In this document: positions 26,584 through 35,891 of the stretch, piece by piece | How the letters are laid out: every line of letters starts with the position of its first letter | Position numbering within the stretch: position 1 is the first letter of the stretch | NCBI RefSeq assembly: GCF_003386095.1 | Contig: NZ_QREG01000019.1 | Coordinates: 62,001 to 126,000, forward strand | Direction: 5' to 3' | Source of the DNA: Marinoscillum furvescens DSM 4134 | GTDB taxonomy: Bacteria > Bacteroidota > Bacteroidia > Cytophagales > Cyclobacteriaceae | Length of the DNA: 64,000 nt | Translations under genes and position numbers: made by a program | The notes under the pieces: model-generated | Told to the model about the DNA's origin: nothing | Seen by the model: the letters and a program-made list of their open reading frames with translations, nothing else | Database searches by the model: none

Positions 26584-28845
26584 ATGAACATGAAAACACT
26601 CTTTGCGTTGGTCTTGCTCAGTGCTACTTCGGTGGTCTTTGGGCAGACTACTGCGGTCTGGAACCCGGCTGCCAATTCGTCTAGTACGGGCAACTTCAAT
26701 GAAGCCGCCAACTGGACTACAGGTACTGTGCCGGATAACACCATCAAGGTGGTGCTGAATGTGCCCGGAGCACAGGATTGTAAAGTCACCGATACTCAGG
26801 CAGTTTATCAGCTGGTAATGGGAGACAATAATGTAGGCGAAATCCTACGTATACAGGATGGGGGTACACTTACCACCGACAATACCATCTGGTCAGCTAT
26901 TGGCTACAATGATCAGGCAGAACTTATTGTAGAATCAGGAGGGACCATCACGTTTGGTCAGCATATGTGGGTAGGGCTCATCGCCGGTGGCGAGGGAACT
27001 GTCAACATCACAGGGGGCACAGTCAATGTGACGTCCATGACCGGTCTCGGATGGGACGGAGGTGTTGGCTATGTAAACGTCAAAAGTGGAAACCTGAACT
27101 GTGCACAGTTTCATGATACCAATTCCATCAAAGATGGATCGGTGATGGATATCGAAGAAGGTACTGTTAAGATTACCACAGGACTTACTGTCGATGCTTT
27201 TACCACAAATTATGTAGCGAATGGGCGCATCACGGCCTATGGCGGGTCCGGTACTGTGGTTGTAGAAAAGATCGATGGGGATATTTTCGTGACGGCTATT
27301 GCTCCCACCACCTGGAACGGAAGCTGGACTAACGGTGCTCCATCCGCAGGCGTCAACGCCATCATCAGCGCAGCTTACGATGGAGAAGGTTTTACTTGCA
27401 ACAACCTATCCATAGGGGTAAATGCATTAGTCAATATTGCCTCGGGTACGCTAGATGTGCAGGGTGATGTACTAGTAGAAGGGTCTCTTTCGGTGGCCTC
27501 TGGGGCATCATTGCTTACTTATGAAGCCAACAGCTGGGCGGGTAATGCAACCATTTATCGAGATACGCGCTATGCAGATGGAAAATACAGCTTTGTAGGC
27601 TCACCTGTGCAGCAGGATGCAGCCATTACAGGGAGCCTACTGGGTACTTCGGTATATAGCTATGACGAAACGCAAAATTATGATACCGATAGTGGACTCA
27701 GCCGGTGGATTGACGCTGCCAACACTGAGCTTGTGCCGGGAGTAGGCTATACACAGGCATTTACCCAGTCACTTTCCTTTGTCGGTGCACCCAATTCCGG
27801 ATCGGTGGTAGTCTCAGGATTGTCGCATACTGTAGCAGCAGCTGCTTCTACCTCAGACAGAGGATGGAACCTCGTGAGCAACCCATATGCTGCAGCGATT
27901 AATGTAGAGACTTTTTTGGCGGATAACAGTACCGTAATCAATAATGCCATTTACCTGTGGGATGACGGTGGGTCTAATGCCGGGCGCCGTACCAACAGTG
28001 ACTACATCACGGCAAATGCTATCGGAACAGTTAATAATGGCCCCTCCGGGGATAGCTTTCACGGCTATATTGCCAGTGGTCAGGGATTTTTTGTGCAGGT
28101 TACCAGTGAAACTGCAGATGCATCTGTGACCTTCAATGAAAGTCAGCGTGTGTCAGGAAATAACAACAGCTTTTTCCGTAAGGCAAAAGCAAGCAGTCAT
28201 TTGAAACTGGCACTTGCCGGGGAATTTTACAATGAACTTTTGATCGGTTTTAGAGCCGATGCTACCACAGGTTTTGACAAACGCTACGACGCTGTGAAGT
28301 TGAAAGGCAATGATGCTTTCTCCTTTTATTCATTGCTGAATGATCAACGACTGGCTATCCAGGGATTGCCAGAGCTCACAAGTGAGGAGCTCACCGTAGC
28401 GCTGGGCTATGAGCTAGAGCAAGCGGGTACATATTCCTTATCGGTGGCAGAAATGCAAGGTATCCCCGCAGGGTATGACCTGATCATTGAGGTAGCTCAT
28501 AAAAGCTATGTACTTGGTATGGGGCAAGCGGTGACACTCGAGCTGCCCGCTGGAAACGGGCAGATGACGGCTCACTTGCGCAAGAGTGGGATTTTGTCTG
28601 CGCAAGGTTCTACGGACGTGCGTGTCTTCAACGATGGCTCCCAGCTGACAATTGCAGGGCTGGAGACTGGTCTTCAAGACCTGCATTTGTTTGACCTTTC
28701 GGGAAAAGCTTGTTTCGAGGCATTGGCGGTAACCCCTGATCACCTGGGAAGTTGGTCTGCAATGGTGCCATTGGAATCAGGCAAAGTGTTCATCCTCAAG
28801 GTTGTCAATGGCCGGGAGCTTACCAGCATCAAGTTTGTCTACTAA
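26584..28845 (+). CDS. Large secreted beta-rich protein with an unrecognised N-terminal module
   Basis: 753 residues with a signal peptide (about 1-20, ending VVFGQ). The first 230 or so residues (AVWNPAANSSSTGNFNEAAN, then GGTLTTDNTIWSAIGYND and FGQHMWVGLIAGGEGTVNIT) closely parallel the N-terminal half of the 47946 protein and look like a beta-solenoid. A second region (about 240-290, TTWNGSWTNGAPSAG) resembles cell-surface solenoid repeats, followed by a long region typical of Bacteroidota surface proteins and a C-terminal T9SS-like domain ending in SIKFVY. I do not know its function; its own phased-box promoter places it in the mannan regulon. A surface glycan-binding or glycan-cleaving role is inference. 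Confidence 0.6.
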   Translation: MNMKTLFALVLLSATSVVFGQTTAVWNPAANSSSTGNFNEAANWTTGTVPDNTIKVVLNVPGAQDCKVTDTQAVYQLVMGDNNVGEILRIQDGGTLTTDNTIWSAIGYNDQAELIVESGGTITFGQHMWVGLIAGGEGTVNITGGTVNVTSMTGLGWDGGVGYVNVKSGNLNCAQFHDTNSIKDGSVMDIEEGTVKITTGLTVDAFTTNYVANGRITAYGGSGTVVVEKIDGDIFVTAIAPTTWNGSWTNGAPSAGVNAIISAAYDGEGFTCNNLSIGVNALVNIASGTLDVQGDVLVEGSLSVASGASLLTYEANSWAGNATIYRDTRYADGKYSFVGSPVQQDAAITGSLLGTSVYSYDETQNYDTDSGLSRWIDAANTELVPGVGYTQAFTQSLSFVGAPNSGSVVVSGLSHTVAAAASTSDRGWNLVSNPYAAAINVETFLADNSTVINNAIYLWDDGGSNAGRRTNSDYITANAIGTVNNGPSGDSFHGYIASGQGFFVQVTSETADASVTFNESQRVSGNNNSFFRKAKASSHLKLALAGEFYNELLIGFRADATTGFDKRYDAVKLKGNDAFSFYSLLNDQRLAIQGLPELTSEELTVALGYELEQAGTYSLSVAEMQGIPAGYDLIIEVAHKSYVLGMGQAVTLELPAGNGQMTAHLRKSGILSAQGSTDVRVFNDGSQLTIAGLETGLQDLHLFDLSGKACFEALAVTPDHLGSWSAMVPLESGKVFILKVVNGRELTSIKFVY

Positions 28846-28864
28846 ACCACTAACCACTACTCCA

Positions 28865-29029
28865 ATGAAAACGAATTATATACTTTCCGCAATCGTCCTA
28901 TTGATCAGCATACCTGTTTTAGCTCAAGGCGCACCTCCAGCTACACCTATCGATGGTGGGCTGAGTATACTCCTGGCTGCTGGCGGGGCTTATGGGGTCA
29001 AAAAACTGATCGATCGCAGAAAACCCTAA
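28865..29029 (+). CDS. PID-CTERM small sorted protein
   Basis: 54 residues from the ATG at 28865 (MKTNYILSAIVLLIS), 19 bp after the preceding stop. A signal peptide ending VLAQ is followed directly by APPATPIDGGLSILLAAGGA and a basic tail KKLIDRRKP. This is the PID-CTERM sorting layout (PID motif, membrane segment, Arg/Lys tail), here with almost no mature domain. Family knowledge points to a dedicated sorting or processing pathway in Bacteroidota. It is probably co-transcribed with the 26584 gene. What such a tiny protein does is unknown. Confidence 0.75.
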   Translation: MKTNYILSAIVLLISIPVLAQGAPPATPIDGGLSILLAAGGAYGVKKLIDRRKP

Positions 29030-29076
29030 GAATCATTTTTTGCAGAGCGGGCTGATGCCTGCTCTGTGATTCTTTT
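29028..29076 (+). terminator. Intrinsic terminator of the 26584-29029 unit
   Basis: GCAGAGCGGGC pairs with GCCTGCTCTG, flanked by AAGAATCA / TGATTCTTT, immediately after the PID-CTERM stop codon. Confidence 0.75.
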
Positions 29077-29151
29077 AATCGATAATGTGTGTTAACATTA
29101 AGTAAGGCTAATTGAAGGAGACTACCACTTTTTATATAGACCACCAACCCA

Positions 29152-29178
29152 AAACACAGGGAATAATTCCCTGTGTTT
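29152..29178. repeat. Perfect 13-bp inverted repeat upstream of a box array
   Basis: AAACACAGGGAAT, one A, then ATTCCCTGTGTTT. It lies just before the phased boxes at 29184. It may be an extra terminator or an operator palindrome. Confidence 0.7.
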
Positions 29179-29183
29179 ACCTA

Positions 29184-29252
29184 TTAACAAACGTTTTATT
29201 CAAAATTAATTGAGGATTTACCCGGCATTAATCGCCGCATCTTTTATTAGTC
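29184..29252 (+). promoter_or_regulatory. Phased TTAA box array before the 29319 gene
   Basis: Five boxes begin at 29184 (TTAAC), 29195 (TTTA), 29206 (TTAAT), 29217 (TTTA) and 29228 (TTAAT), exactly 11 bp apart. A TATTAGTC that could be the -7 element begins at 29245, 17 bp after the start of the last box. Confidence 0.65.
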
Positions 29253-29280
29253 ACCACAGAAACTTAAACTAAACCGAAAA

Positions 29281-29314
29281 GACCAGTTTGTACTGGCGCT
29301 TTTCAAAACTGGTC
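29281..29314 (+). promoter_or_regulatory. Leader hairpin abutting the 29319 start codon
   Basis: GACCAGTTT (29281-29289) pairs perfectly with AAACTGGTC (29306-29314), ending 5 bp before the ATG at 29319. It could control translation, or favour the alternative ATG at 29352. Confidence 0.5.
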
Positions 29315-29318
29315 CATC

Positions 29319-32300
29319 ATGGCATACCTAAAATATATTCATTTAAAATACATGCTTTCCATCCTCTTGCTATGGGTAGTGACACTCGCAATGGCTCAGC
29401 CGGTGAAGCTACCTGTAGAAGTTATCGGGGAGCAAGGCAAGGTCGTGGACAGGATGTTATATCTGGATCAGAATACTGCAAGTCAGGCCTCCACGCTTTG
29501 GCTGCAAATCAATAACCTTTCTTACGAAAACAAGGCTTCCATAAAAGTAAATGATGGCGCATGGTATGACCTTAACCATGAGTCTGTCACCATGCAGTAT
29601 CAAGAGGAGGCCCGAGGGGGTATGGTTCACGGAGGGTTTAATACCATTCGGTTGAGCATTCCTATATCGCTGGACTCAGGTGAAAACGTTTTGAGTTTTA
29701 GGTTTAACCGATCAGACGGAATATCCAACGGGTATCGGGTGGTAGATTTTAACCTTCTTGATGCAGGAGGTGCACGTTTACTTGGGAAGGAGGCTTTTGT
29801 GCAAGATGATCCTTTCACCTGGGAGGCGCCCTACACCGATGCGAGTGCCATAGCAGAAGGAAAAGAACTTTGGGAAAACGCCACACTTTGGAGCAACTAC
29901 TTAAATGAAGATACCCTCGGTGTATGGTATGCTTATGACCTGCAACCTGCCGTAGAGATGAAAGCGACTTGTGCAGACTGTCATGTGTCCAATGGGTACG
30001 ATCTGGAGTATTTCAGCTATAGCAATGAGTCGATAATCGAGCGTTCAAAATTTCATTTGCTAAGTGAAGAGGAGGGAAAAAAGATAGCTTCTTATATCCG
30101 TTCGCTTTCTGGAGAGATTGATGGATTGGAACGCTACGGTCGTCCATGGAACCCCCCGTATCAGCCAGGTCCGGCTTTAGCCGACAAAACCATCGATGAA
30201 TGGGCTGCGGGAGCGGGGCTCAATGCAGTATTGGAAAAAGATGAAGACATGCTCCCTTACATGTTTCCCGATGGAATCGATAGTGTGACCATAGCTGATT
30301 ATTTTGATTCAGATAACATGGAGGATCGCACCCTCATGCCGCTGGCTGTGCAGCTGCCAGACTGGAAGCATTGGTTGCCACTGGTGCATCCAATGGATGC
30401 TTTTTCTGTAAACGACTACTACCACAATACTACCGTAGCTATTCAGCCGCGAGAGGGCCTGAAACGCATTTTTGACTACCTCAATGCTATGCCGCTGGAG
30501 CAACGAGACAAATCTGAGCTTCAAAATGAGTTACGGATTTTTCATCGACATTTCCGCCATTTTATGGATCAGACCGAAGGTCAGGTGCGGCACTGGCGGA
30601 CCGGTGGCGATGCAGTCCGCAACAATCGCTACAACGACCGGGTGGCACATATCCCCGATGACATCCCGATAGAAATGGCCGTAACCAGCCTTGCCAGACT
30701 ACTAGCTGTAAAGAATTTTGAGTTTATGAATGTCTATGAACTACGAGACAAGGCCAGGTGGTTCGCCATAGAGGAGGATTATGATGAGCTCAATCCACGG
30801 GGCTGGCAGTGGGTAGGTATTGATTACAATGTGTTTGAAGTTCCTCCACATTTTACGTCATGTATCACCACGGTAAACTGTGATGAGTTTGTAGGCCAAC
30901 CGCGCAAAACGGGTCACTATGAGTCTACAGCGTGGTATCAGCTGCAGTTGGTACTCAATGGTGGCAATGGAAACACCGGTGGCAATGAACCAATGGACTG
31001 GCAATATCAATTGGATTTTATCAAACGAGCCTCTTCCAGTTCGGGAATCTACGAACCCATTCGCTACTATCACTCGCTCAATTCGATGTATCAATTGCGG
31101 ACGAATAAAAAGAATAAAGGTCCGAACAGCGGGAGAGGATTTAGAGCACGTCAGCAATTGCCGCATTGGTTTTATGGGCTAGATGACAATAATTCCTTCT
31201 CCGGTTTCGAACCGGGGGCTTTTCCTGCGCTGCTTGATGAGATTAAGCCCGGAATGCAGCGAATGGTTTTGGATGCACTCCTGCGTCAATTTCTACGCGA
31301 AATGGACAAGCCTGAAAATGATCTTAGCAGATGGGATCGGAGGTCACCGCATGGAGGTGCCAACGAGCTGGAACCGGCCTCCAAGTCGGGAGAGCTCGTC
31401 AACATTGAAAGCAAATTGGGTTTATACTATTACACGGACAAGATGTATTACCTCATCCCTCGCTTTGCGGCTCTGGGTGTGGATTGTGAGCTGATCAACC
31501 GTTTAGTTGACTGGTCGGCCGAGGCCTGGCCCAACTATGACTGGGAGCAATTCCGGGCACATACTACAGCGAGTGTGATGCTCGCATATGAGGCGGAAGG
31601 TAGTTGTAATCCGGTACCTGAATCCTTTGAGGCCGTGACTGGAAACCTGGGCCAAAGCCCAACCTATATCTGGTCTGTAAATGACGTAAGAATCCCTGAA
31701 GGGTCTTCAAAGCTGGAGTATGCAGGACTTGAGCCAGGTGATTTACTGCAGGTGCGTGTAGTCAGTGACAGGCCATGTGTCACCAAAAAAGAAGCAGTGG
31801 CTACCTATCTAGTGCCACAAGCCGAATTTGATGTGATGGTCAGTAAAAATGGTGGAGCGTGGACCCTCGCAACTGATATGACAGTTTGTGACAATGATCA
31901 GATCTCGCTAAAAGTGGATATGCCTTTTGAGCCGATCCTTTGGCTGGATGCATTTGCGTTGGAAGCAGCCGGCGAGCTGGCCGATGGGGCAAAAGTGGGG
32001 CAATGGGATGACCGATCTGGAAACGACTATGAAGTAGTAGCCAATTCAGAAGCGCTCATGCCGTATTTTGATAAGGATGGATTCAACGGACTTCCGGCCG
32101 TGATGTTTGGTATGGAAGACAATGCCGATGGCTTGCGCTTGTTTACTACGGAGGAGGACGACTTTATGGAAGATGACTGGACCATGGCGATGGTAGGGCA
32201 GCAACAGGGAATCAACAACTGGGCCGATGTGATCGGTAATAAAACCGAAAGTAAATATGATGATGGTTGGTTCATGCGCTTTTCTGAAAATGGAAGAACG

Positions 32301-34289
32301 GAGATATCAGCTGGGGGTGCCTATTATGGTGGTAATACCTACGAGCTCCCGTTTGATTTTGTAGCCGTAATGACCAAAAAAGGCCGGGAGGTCAGCTTTT
32401 ACCTCAATGGAAAATTCGAACGCTCGCTTACGATGGAACCAGGTGAGAAAATTACGACGGCTTATGAAATTTTCCTGGGTCTTTCCGATAAGGGGAATGC
32501 CAACTCCAGCCGCTTTCATAAAGGACCTATTTCAGAGGTTATGTTTTATGACTATGCGATGGAGCAGTCAGAACGAAACGTGCTGGAAGGGTACCTAAGT
32601 CACCGGTGGGAAATTGGAAACCAGTTGCCAAATGCCCATCCGTACATGGCTGCATCACCATTGGCTGTTTCTGCCCAGCTACCCAATGCTGAGAAGGTAA
32701 CGCTAAGCTCAACAGCTACTTATGACTATGTGGTTTCATCATCCCTGCAGGGGCAGTTGACATTTAGTCCCCTGGCGTGCTCTCAGGTAGAAGCTACCAC
32801 GAAAATCGCCTATGCATATGATCCGTCATTGACGAATGCGCAAATCGGATATGTCCTCGATGAGGATGCAATTTCAGTTGATAATCAGGTAGTTGTACGA
32901 GCTGATCAAAGTTTGGCTTTACAGCCGATGGAGGATTATGGTGATTACCAATGGGAACAGCCAAATGGGGATTTAATGCCGATCAACGAAGATCCTAAAA
33001 TAGCCGCCACCTCCAACCAACCTGATATAATCGGAACCTGGAAATTACACCTGGGATTAGGCGCATGTTATGCGGATTTGGATCAGGAAATCAACTTTGA
33101 GGTGATCTTCACAGAACTACCAGCACACGACGTAGTGGTGGCGGTATCCGGTGATGGGCATAGTTCCCAAACCGGTACGCTGTTGGTCAATGATGGTAAC
33201 AATCTGAAGCTACAGCTCACCCCGTCCACAGGTCATCAGCTATCAGCTGTTCTGGTGGATGGTGAGTCACAGGTATTTGATGTGGCACCAGGTCAGGCAT
33301 ATCAGTTTGAGCTGGGTGCGGTGACGCAATCGCATCAGGTGGACGTGGCGTTTGCAGCCAGGACCTCATATGAGGTGACGGTAGTTGTAGGTGATGGCGG
33401 TGAGTCAAGCCTGACACCAGGTACACATGAGGTCTTTGCTGGAGAAAGTTGGGAAGTTGTGTTTAATCCACTGTCTGGCCATAGGCTGGCGGATGTTACC
33501 GTTGATGGACAGTCTGTTGGAGCGCAAAGCAAAATCACATTGTCGGACGTAAATGCTGCTCACCAGATCAGTGCTACTTTCGAAAAGCATTATTATCAGA
33601 TTTCGGCAACTGCCGGTGCCAATGGGTCCATTTCTCCGTCAGGTACAGCCGCTTATGCTTTTGGAAGTGCGCCGGAGTTTGTCATAACCCCGGACAAGGA
33701 TTATGAAATCGATCAGGTGTTTGTAGATGGTGAATACGTAGGCCAATCATCAAGCTATCAGTTCGGTGCGGTTACCTCCAGTCACAGCATTGCCGTGAGC
33801 TTCAAACGTAAAATCATTCATCACACCATCACTGTGGAGGTTGCAGAAGGAGGGGCGATTAGTCCGGGAAGTCAGACTTTGCTGGAAGGTAAGACCGCCA
33901 CTTTTGCGATCTCTCCATTTGAGGGTTACGAGCTCCGAGACGTCTTTGTTGATGGTCGGTCTGTAGGAGTGGTTAATAGTTATACGTTTACCAAAATCAA
34001 AGATTCGCATACGATTCGAGCAGAGTTTAAGCCAATTCCACTTCATGCTACAGTAGAAGCTTTTACCGTTTATCCAAATCCGGCAACAGATCACTTTTTC
34101 CTCACTGCTACCAAAGAAGTGGTGGGCATTGCTGTTCACACACTTGCTGGTAGCGAGGTGTCGATTAGCGCTTCTGCCGATTACCAAACAGTGCGATTGT
34201 TGCAGGACGTATCTGGCGAGCGCATGCTTTTGGTGACGGTGCAGTTTCGAGAGGGTACATCGGCCAGTACACGACTACTGCTCAGGTAA
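29319..34289 (+). CDS. Secreted multidomain protein with a heme-binding CxxCH motif, LamG domain, repeats and T9SS domain
   Basis: 1656 residues. The signal peptide ends LAMAQ; a start at 29352 (MLSILLLWVV) would give a tidier one. A single CADCH motif at 218-222 is a c-type heme attachment site, followed by helices (ERSKFHLLSEEEGKKIASYI) as in small cytochromes. Residues about 250-760 are a large helical region I do not recognise. A LamG/concanavalin-like domain follows (about 873-1080, ILWLDAFALEAAG), then four repeats of about 75 residues (about 1270-1565) and a T9SS sorting domain (VYPNPATDHFF). Heme suggests a redox role on the glycan, or electron delivery to a partner; this is inference. 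It has its own box array and is followed by the ROK kinase gene. Confidence 0.75.
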   Translation: MAYLKYIHLKYMLSILLLWVVTLAMAQPVKLPVEVIGEQGKVVDRMLYLDQNTASQASTLWLQINNLSYENKASIKVNDGAWYDLNHESVTMQYQEEARGGMVHGGFNTIRLSIPISLDSGENVLSFRFNRSDGISNGYRVVDFNLLDAGGARLLGKEAFVQDDPFTWEAPYTDASAIAEGKELWENATLWSNYLNEDTLGVWYAYDLQPAVEMKATCADCHVSNGYDLEYFSYSNESIIERSKFHLLSEEEGKKIASYIRSLSGEIDGLERYGRPWNPPYQPGPALADKTIDEWAAGAGLNAVLEKDEDMLPYMFPDGIDSVTIADYFDSDNMEDRTLMPLAVQLPDWKHWLPLVHPMDAFSVNDYYHNTTVAIQPREGLKRIFDYLNAMPLEQRDKSELQNELRIFHRHFRHFMDQTEGQVRHWRTGGDAVRNNRYNDRVAHIPDDIPIEMAVTSLARLLAVKNFEFMNVYELRDKARWFAIEEDYDELNPRGWQWVGIDYNVFEVPPHFTSCITTVNCDEFVGQPRKTGHYESTAWYQLQLVLNGGNGNTGGNEPMDWQYQLDFIKRASSSSGIYEPIRYYHSLNSMYQLRTNKKNKGPNSGRGFRARQQLPHWFYGLDDNNSFSGFEPGAFPALLDEIKPGMQRMVLDALLRQFLREMDKPENDLSRWDRRSPHGGANELEPASKSGELVNIESKLGLYYYTDKMYYLIPRFAALGVDCELINRLVDWSAEAWPNYDWEQFRAHTTASVMLAYEAEGSCNPVPESFEAVTGNLGQSPTYIWSVNDVRIPEGSSKLEYAGLEPGDLLQVRVVSDRPCVTKKEAVATYLVPQAEFDVMVSKNGGAWTLATDMTVCDNDQISLKVDMPFEPILWLDAFALEAAGELADGAKVGQWDDRSGNDYEVVANSEALMPYFDKDGFNGLPAVMFGMEDNADGLRLFTTEEDDFMEDDWTMAMVGQQQGINNWADVIGNKTESKYDDGWFMRFSENGRTEISAGGAYYGGNTYELPFDFVAVMTKKGREVSFYLNGKFERSLTMEPGEKITTAYEIFLGLSDKGNANSSRFHKGPISEVMFYDYAMEQSERNVLEGYLSHRWEIGNQLPNAHPYMAASPLAVSAQLPNAEKVTLSSTATYDYVVSSSLQGQLTFSPLACSQVEATTKIAYAYDPSLTNAQIGYVLDEDAISVDNQVVVRADQSLALQPMEDYGDYQWEQPNGDLMPINEDPKIAATSNQPDIIGTWKLHLGLGACYADLDQEINFEVIFTELPAHDVVVAVSGDGHSSQTGTLLVNDGNNLKLQLTPSTGHQLSAVLVDGESQVFDVAPGQAYQFELGAVTQSHQVDVAFAARTSYEVTVVVGDGGESSLTPGTHEVFAGESWEVVFNPLSGHRLADVTVDGQSVGAQSKITLSDVNAAHQISATFEKHYYQISATAGANGSISPSGTAAYAFGSAPEFVITPDKDYEIDQVFVDGEYVGQSSSYQFGAVTSSHSIAVSFKRKIIHHTITVEVAEGGAISPGSQTLLEGKTATFAISPFEGYELRDVFVDGRSVGVVNSYTFTKIKDSHTIRAEFKPIPLHATVEAFTVYPNPATDHFFLTATKEVVGIAVHTLAGSEVSISASADYQTVRLLQDVSGERMLLVTVQFREGTSASTRLLLR

Positions 34290-34344
34290 TGGGCATATGG
34301 AATAGCTGGTTAATAGCAAGTTTGAATAAGTAATTGATATAAGA

Positions 34345-35280
34345 ATGAATAATGCAAGTCTGATAGGAATAGGAGTGGATGTTGGAGGGTCTCATATCGC
34401 ATGCGGTGGAGTAGATTTAGCTACCGGAGAGCTGGTGGCTGGTACCCACTTTGAGGCGGACCTGGATAATAAGGCTACCAAAGAATTGGTATTTGAACAA
34501 TGGGCTCGGCCGATCAATCAGTGTTTAGAAAAGATCGGTGATGCAGCCATAGATGGTATTGGATTTGGGATGCCGGGAGCATTCAATTACCGCGATGGAA
34601 TAGCACTGTACTCGGGCAACGACAAATATGAAAACCTGTATGGAGTAAGTGTGGTAGACGAATTGCCCGCCTACCTTTCCAAAAAGAATATATCGCTGCG
34701 ATTTATCAATGATGCCACAGCTTTTGCAGTGGGTACATCCTGGTTTGGGGCAGCTAAAGGCACGTCTAAAGCGATCTGCATGACGCTAGGTACTGGATTT
34801 GGTTCGGCTTTTATCCATAACGGGGCACCCGTGGCTCATGGTACCGGCGTGCCGGCAAATGGATGCCTGTGGGACGCTCCCTTTCAGTCGGGAATTGCAG
34901 ATGAGTATTTTTCTACGCGTTGGTTTGTAAATGAGTTTGAGCTGCGCCTTGGTGAGCGTGTAGCCGGAGTAAAAGAAATGGTAGCCCATCCACGTCAGGG
35001 GGTAGTAGAAGGTGTTTTCAAAACCTTTGCTGAGAACCTGGTGCAGTTTATGGCCCCCTGGATCACTGGATTCCAGCCGGAAGTGATCGTGATAGGTGGA
35101 AATATTTCCAGGGCCTGGAACCGCATAGAGCCCTGGTTGGGAAAAGCTTTTGAGCACCGCGGTATTCACATCAGGTGCCTTGTTTCCGATCAATTGGAAG
35201 AGGCAGCCATTGCCGGAAGTGCCCGATTGCTCAATGATGACTTTTGGACACAGATTAAAGACGATCTACCGAGTCAATAA
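34345..35280 (+). CDS. ROK-family sugar kinase
   Basis: 311 residues, usual ROK length. The phosphate-binding motif GVDVGGSHIACGGVD lies at about 9-23, the catalytic Asp is in FINDATAFAVG, and a second ATP motif is CMTLGTGFGSAF. The zinc-binding CxCGxxGC motif of many ROK kinases is absent (only NGCLWDAPF remains), as in a subset of Bacteroidota members. It is cytoplasmic, with no signal peptide. It probably phosphorylates the hexose released by the GH92 enzymes (mannose) or glucose. It lies 55 bp after the 29319 gene and probably shares its transcript. Confidence 0.85.
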   Translation: MNNASLIGIGVDVGGSHIACGGVDLATGELVAGTHFEADLDNKATKELVFEQWARPINQCLEKIGDAAIDGIGFGMPGAFNYRDGIALYSGNDKYENLYGVSVVDELPAYLSKKNISLRFINDATAFAVGTSWFGAAKGTSKAICMTLGTGFGSAFIHNGAPVAHGTGVPANGCLWDAPFQSGIADEYFSTRWFVNEFELRLGERVAGVKEMVAHPRQGVVEGVFKTFAENLVQFMAPWITGFQPEVIVIGGNISRAWNRIEPWLGKAFEHRGIHIRCLVSDQLEEAAIAGSARLLNDDFWTQIKDDLPSQ

Positions 35281-35311
35281 TTCTCCTCAATTAGTTGAAA
35301 TAGATGTTAGG

Positions 35312-35347
35312 AACCCTGGTGAGCTTCGCCGGGGTTTCTTTGTTTTT
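35312..35347 (+). terminator. Intrinsic terminator of the ROK kinase unit
   Basis: AACCCTGGTG (35312-35321) pairs with CGCCGGGGTT (35327-35336) using two G-U pairs, followed by a T-rich tract. Confidence 0.85.
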
Positions 35348-35701
35348 CGACTCTGGGATAAGATGCTTTTATGGTATTCGAAACCAGCCGGGTTTGGTTA
35401 AGCTATATGCCCGTGGCTTTTAAATATTCCTGAAGTTTCAATAGCAAATCAGCGAGGTATTGGAGGTGAAATTCATGGCATAGCAGTATCTAATCAAGCA
35501 CGAATTCACTTTAGCTACAGCCATTATTTCCAGTTCGCTACAAGTCCGCACCTGTTCGGGCATAACATCCAATTAATCGGTAATTAATGCCCCAAATATC
35601 TGCCCCTAGATCGGTATTTTTGTTAAGCACCTTTCTTTGAAAATTTGTGAATTTTTAGCCAATAAAGCTTCAAAAATTGCATTTTGATGCCTTTTTTGAA
35701 T

Positions 35702-35758
35702 TTAATTAATGAGTTAATTCCATTTTAAGCTGTAATTAATCCCACCGTCCTAAGTTCG
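35702..35758 (+). promoter_or_regulatory. Phased TTAA box array and -7 element before susC
   Basis: Boxes begin at 35714 (TTAAT), 35725 (TTAAG) and 35736 (TTAAT), exactly 11 bp apart, with another at 35702 (12 bp). A -7-like TAAGTTCG begins at 35751, 15 bp after the start of the last box. CCCACCG after the last box resembles CCCGCCC after the array at 56430. Confidence 0.7.
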
Positions 35759-35891
35759 AAATGCAATTAAAAATCATAACACCAAAAACCTTACACTAAC
35801 GTCGAGGTGCAGGAGGAACAAGAGCATACCGGGAACACCTTGAACCGCTTACAATACTTCCGACATTAGTTTTTGACTTAATGATAAAATT

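Larger units (their letters stand above)
35281..35891. other. Regulatory gap before susC
   Basis: 611 bp without a credible gene. It contains the ROK terminator (35312-35347), a 21-bp motif shared with 47704-47724 (at 35467-35487), an isolated TTAA pair 11 bp apart (35573, 35584), the main box array (35702-35739), and a leader of about 135 bp with a GAGGTG / CACCT hairpin possibility near 35803-35844. Confidence 0.5.

Noticed and set aside
35573-35588. Two TTAAT boxes 11 bp apart as a separate promoter
   Set aside because: Only two copies and no -7-like element follows; the main array at 35702-35739 is more convincing.
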